Below are positions 60,012-64,000 of a stretch of 64,000 bases of DNA, piece by piece. The stretch covers positions 62,001 to 126,000 of the forward strand of contig NZ_PCPZ01000002.1 in assembly GCF_002979865.1 (NCBI RefSeq), read 5' to 3'. The stretch comes from Arthrobacter sp. MYb214 (GTDB lineage: Bacteria > Actinomycetota > Actinomycetes > Actinomycetales > Micrococcaceae). A program made the position numbers and the translations under genes. Under the pieces are notes generated by a model. It was not told where the DNA came from. It saw nothing but the letters and a program-made list of their open reading frames with translations, and did no database searches. Each line of letters opens with the position of its first letter. Position 1 is the stretch's first letter.

Positions 60012-61472
60012 TCAGTGATTCGCGTGCGGCTTCTCGCCCTTGATCATGAAGGCGAAGACGATCCCGATCGTGGCCAGCACGGCGCCGACGATGAACGAGA
60101 TATGCGCGCCAGAGAACAAGGCCTCGGCCAGCTCGGACCCGGCGTCCAGCTGGACCTTTGACAGCAGCGACATCACGGTCACGAAGACCGTGGTGCCGAT
60201 GGCACCGCCCAGCTGCTGCGCGGTGTTGAAGATCGCTGAACCATGGCCGAACAGGCGCGGATCCACCGAAGCCATCGCGGAGGACATCAGACCGGTCATC
60301 AGCAGCGCCAGTCCGATGGAGAAGACGATGTGGCAGAGCATGAACATCCACAATTCGGTCTGCGCGGTCACAGTCGCGTACATCCACTGCCCGGCGGCCA
60401 GGAACACGGCGCCGGGGATCAGGACCGGGCGCGGACCGCGCTTGTCGTAGATCCGCCCGAAAATCGGCGAGGCGATGGCCTGTGCCAGTCCGCCGGGAAG
60501 CAGCATGATGCCGATCTGCAGCGAGTCGACGCCCTGCCCGGATTCCAGCAGGATCGGCACAATCATCAGCGAACCGAGCAGGGTGCCGAAGGCAATCATG
60601 ATCATCGCGATCGCGAAGCTGAAGCTGCGCGAGGCAAACGGGGTCAGGTTCAGCAGTTCGCGGCCGCTGGCGGCCAGCTTGACCTGGCGAATGATGAACA
60701 GTGCCAGGGCCACCAGGCCGATGGCGAAGCTGGCGATGGTCATCGTGGCGTTATCCGCGGCATGCTCGATGCTGGAAATGCCGTACACCAGGAACCCGAA
60801 GGCCAAGGCGGATAGCAGGACCGAAGCGGAATCCACCTTGATCTTGCGTGCACTGGAAGGGATCTTGAAGAAGATGGCGCCCAGTACCAGGACCGCCACG
60901 GCGATTGGCAGCATCAGGATGAAGATGTAGTGCCAGCCCAAGGCGTGCACGATGGCCCCCGAGGCGGTAGGCCCGATAGCCGGGCCGACGCCGATGACGA
61001 TCGAGTTCAGGCCCATGATGGTGCCGCGCTGGTGGACGGGCACCAGCGTCAAGGTGGTGGTCATCAGCAAGGGCAGGACGATGGCCGTGCCGACGGCCTG
61101 GATAACGCGTGCCAGCAGCAAGAAGCCGAAGCTCGGCGCCAGCACCGCGATGACGGTGCCGAGGATGAAGCTGATGATGGCGAAGAAGAACAGCGACCGG
61201 TGCGCGAAGCGCTGCAGCAGGAAGCCGGTGGTGGGGATGACGACCGACAGGGTCAGCAGGAATCCGGTGGTGAGCCACTGGCCGGTGGACGCCGAAATGC
61301 CCATGTCCTGCATGATGCCGGGCAGCGCTACCGTGAGCACGGTCTCGTTCAGGATCATCATGAAAGCGGCCAGGGCCAGCGAGGCGATGATGCCTGTCAG
61401 GGTTTTGGCGGAAAGCTGCCCGGCGGGCGCCGCGCTTGGCTTGGCGCTGGTTCTAGGGGGATTTGTAGTCAC
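60012..61472 (-). CDS. DHA2 family MFS drug exporter (EmrB/QacA type)
   Basis: 486 aa, fourteen membrane helices. Family markers: ILNETVLTVALPGIMQDMGIS in TM1, QWLTTGFLLTLSVVIPTTGFLLQRFAHR between TM2 and TM3, and motif C in ARVIQAVGTAIVLPLLMTT with a following GLNSIVIGVGPAIGPTASG. Proton-driven efflux of cationic or lipophilic compounds. Divergently transcribed from a TetR gene with a palindromic sequence in the gap, a standard repressor-exporter pair. Confidence 0.92.
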   Translation of the reverse strand: MTTNPPRTSAKPSAAPAGQLSAKTLTGIIASLALAAFMMILNETVLTVALPGIMQDMGISASTGQWLTTGFLLTLSVVIPTTGFLLQRFAHRSLFFFAIISFILGTVIAVLAPSFGFLLLARVIQAVGTAIVLPLLMTTTLTLVPVHQRGTIMGLNSIVIGVGPAIGPTASGAIVHALGWHYIFILMLPIAVAVLVLGAIFFKIPSSARKIKVDSASVLLSALAFGFLVYGISSIEHAADNATMTIASFAIGLVALALFIIRQVKLAASGRELLNLTPFASRSFSFAIAMIMIAFGTLLGSLMIVPILLESGQGVDSLQIGIMLLPGGLAQAIASPIFGRIYDKRGPRPVLIPGAVFLAAGQWMYATVTAQTELWMFMLCHIVFSIGLALLMTGLMSSAMASVDPRLFGHGSAIFNTAQQLGGAIGTTVFVTVMSLLSKVQLDAGSELAEALFSGAHISFIVGAVLATIGIVFAFMIKGEKPHANH

Positions 61473-61541
61473 GAAGTCTTCTTCCTGTGGAGTGTCAACC
61501 GCTAAATACTGTCACACTCTGCCACTTTTTCGTAAGCGAAT

Positions 61542-61558
61542 CTGTCAGACTGTGACAG
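61542..61558. promoter_or_regulatory. Candidate TetR operator
   Basis: CTGTCAGACTGTGACAG, an imperfect 17-nt palindrome in the divergent gap; another CTGTCACACT half-like copy lies at 61509. The repeat sits where it could cover both promoters. Confidence 0.5.
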
Positions 61559-61619
61559 GAAACAATTTTGGTGGACGAGGCCTGCGCAGCACAGGCAGTC
61601 CGGAGCATCGGAGAGCGCC

Positions 61620-62213
61620 ATGGGGATTCGCGAGGAACGCAAAGAGGCAACGATCCAGTCCATCCGGGCAGCAACCCTGGACCTGGTGGAACTCCATGGC
61701 CTGGAATCGGTGACGGTGGGGCAGATCGCTGCCCGGGCCGGCATTTCCGAGCGGACCTTCTTCCGCTACTGCGAATCCAGGGAAGCGGCCATGGTGCCGG
61801 CGCAGCATGAATTGATCCAGGCCGTGACCGAATGCCCCATCGCTGACGGCTCCACGAGCGCGCAGATTTTCCGGCTGCTGGCCAACGAATGCCGCCGGAT
61901 CCTTGTTGCCGAGATCCGCGGCAATGAATACCGCCGCATTTCCCGGTTGATTGCCACGGAGCCGAAGCTGCTATTGGCCATCACCCGGCAAGATCAAGCC
62001 TTCTGCGCTGCCACCTCGCAGGAGCTGCGCCGCCGCGGGCTGGTGCCGGCCATGCCCGCCTTGATGATTGGCGAAGCCTTGGCCGCCCTCTGGCGCGTGG
62101 CCTGGCAGAGCTTCGGCCAGGCGGAACGCGCCGGGGAGCCTGCAGATCCAGTTGAGCTCTTCGATGAGGCCATGGCGAATCTCGAAGCGCTGGCCGGCGG
62201 AAGAGCCGAATAG
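61620..62213 (+). CDS. TetR family regulator of the DHA2 exporter
   Basis: 197 aa. Helix-turn-helix: ATIQSIRAATLDLVELHGLESVTVGQIAARAGISERTFFRYCESREAAM, where the TFFRYC part is the TetR hallmark. The C-terminal helices form the ligand pocket; ligand unknown. Divergent from the exporter at 61472, so it most likely represses the exporter and itself. ATG at 61620 has GGAGAG upstream. Confidence 0.92.
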   Translation: MGIREERKEATIQSIRAATLDLVELHGLESVTVGQIAARAGISERTFFRYCESREAAMVPAQHELIQAVTECPIADGSTSAQIFRLLANECRRILVAEIRGNEYRRISRLIATEPKLLLAITRQDQAFCAATSQELRRRGLVPAMPALMIGEALAALWRVAWQSFGQAERAGEPADPVELFDEAMANLEALAGGRAE

Positions 62214-62425
62214 CGAATAACTCTGTTGAGTTATCGCTGATTAACTTAAATGTGACGAACTGCTTGCAGGCTGTCCAGCCCGGCATTTCGGTGAATAAAC
62301 GGCGTTGCCGCGCGTATTTCCCGCTGCCGCAAAGTGTGGTGCAGAGCAAAATCAGGTAGATTTGGAACGTTGAGTTCAGGGCGGTAACACCGCTTCCGCA
62401 CGACGTTCAGGGAGACGCCACACCT
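62214..62425 (+). promoter_or_regulatory. icd upstream region
   Basis: 212 nt with the icd promoter. A TAGATT (62356-62361) is a plausible -10, which would leave a leader of about 60 nt; GGGAG at 62410-62414 is the ribosome site. No known riboswitch is seen. Confidence 0.4.

Positions 62426-64000
<1,575 letters not shown>

Overview
The window is a chromosome segment of a high-GC Gram-positive bacterium, most likely a Micrococcaceae actinobacterium close to Arthrobacter/Glutamicibacter. The signs are a Rpf-type transglycosylase, a PerM/DUF6350 gene before purN, a single-chain (monomeric) NADP isocitrate dehydrogenase, a CE1759-type FMN reductase, G/C-rich codon thirds and several genes whose -10 box lies 6-7 nt before the start codon (leaderless transcripts). 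It is densely coded (53 protein genes proposed). I saw no rRNA, tRNA, insertion sequence, prophage or CRISPR array. Genus assignment is inference.

Layout. 0-5.5 kb: aldehyde and 3-hydroxyacyl-CoA dehydrogenases, a flavin/PPOX protein, App1-like phosphatase, thioesterase and a siderophore-interacting flavoreductase. 5.5-5.8 kb: a non-coding, hairpin-rich stretch that looks like a small RNA gene. 5.8-8.6 kb: two alkylation-repair glycosylases (AlkA type, Tag) and an ArsR sensor with a CDF metal exporter. 8.7-12 kb: a MacB/FtsX-type ABC pair. 12.5-18 kb: a three-gene SMC-like operon, JetA-JetB-JetC (Wadjet/MksBEF type), ending in a terminator with no JetD nuclease gene. 18-26.7 kb: lipoprotein deacetylase, a 1151-aa nuclease-helicase fusion, membrane proteins and Rpf. 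26.8-32.5 kb: CoA transferase, kynA with a PaaX-like regulator, FMN reductase, hpaH-hpaI.

32.6-46.4 kb: perM, purN and purH, normally a compact block, with about 8.7 kb of other genes (atypical SDR, GH38 mannosidase, phosphatase, TetR, MFS, DUF4303) between purN and purH. 46.6-48.6 kb: BCCT osmolyte transporter. 48.8-57.4 kb: two operons that appear to form one regulon: Nramp-like transporter plus DUF1445 hydro-lyase, and pxpA-pxpBC-biotin carboxylase/BCCP-gntR. Copies of the same 11-bp palindrome (TTGTTSAACAA) stand before both, so the GntR protein probably controls both; the enzymes suggest 5-oxoproline (and perhaps D-glutamate) catabolism with a biotin-dependent step. An adenine deaminase lies between them. 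57.5-64 kb: a 49-aa acidic protein missed by size cut-offs, formate-THF ligase, a DHA2 drug exporter with divergent TetR, and the 5' part of icd, cut by the window edge.

Most promising for new biology: the Pxp/biotin-carboxylase/Nramp-like regulon, the JetABC operon without JetD, and the structured RNA candidate at 5.55-5.77 kb.
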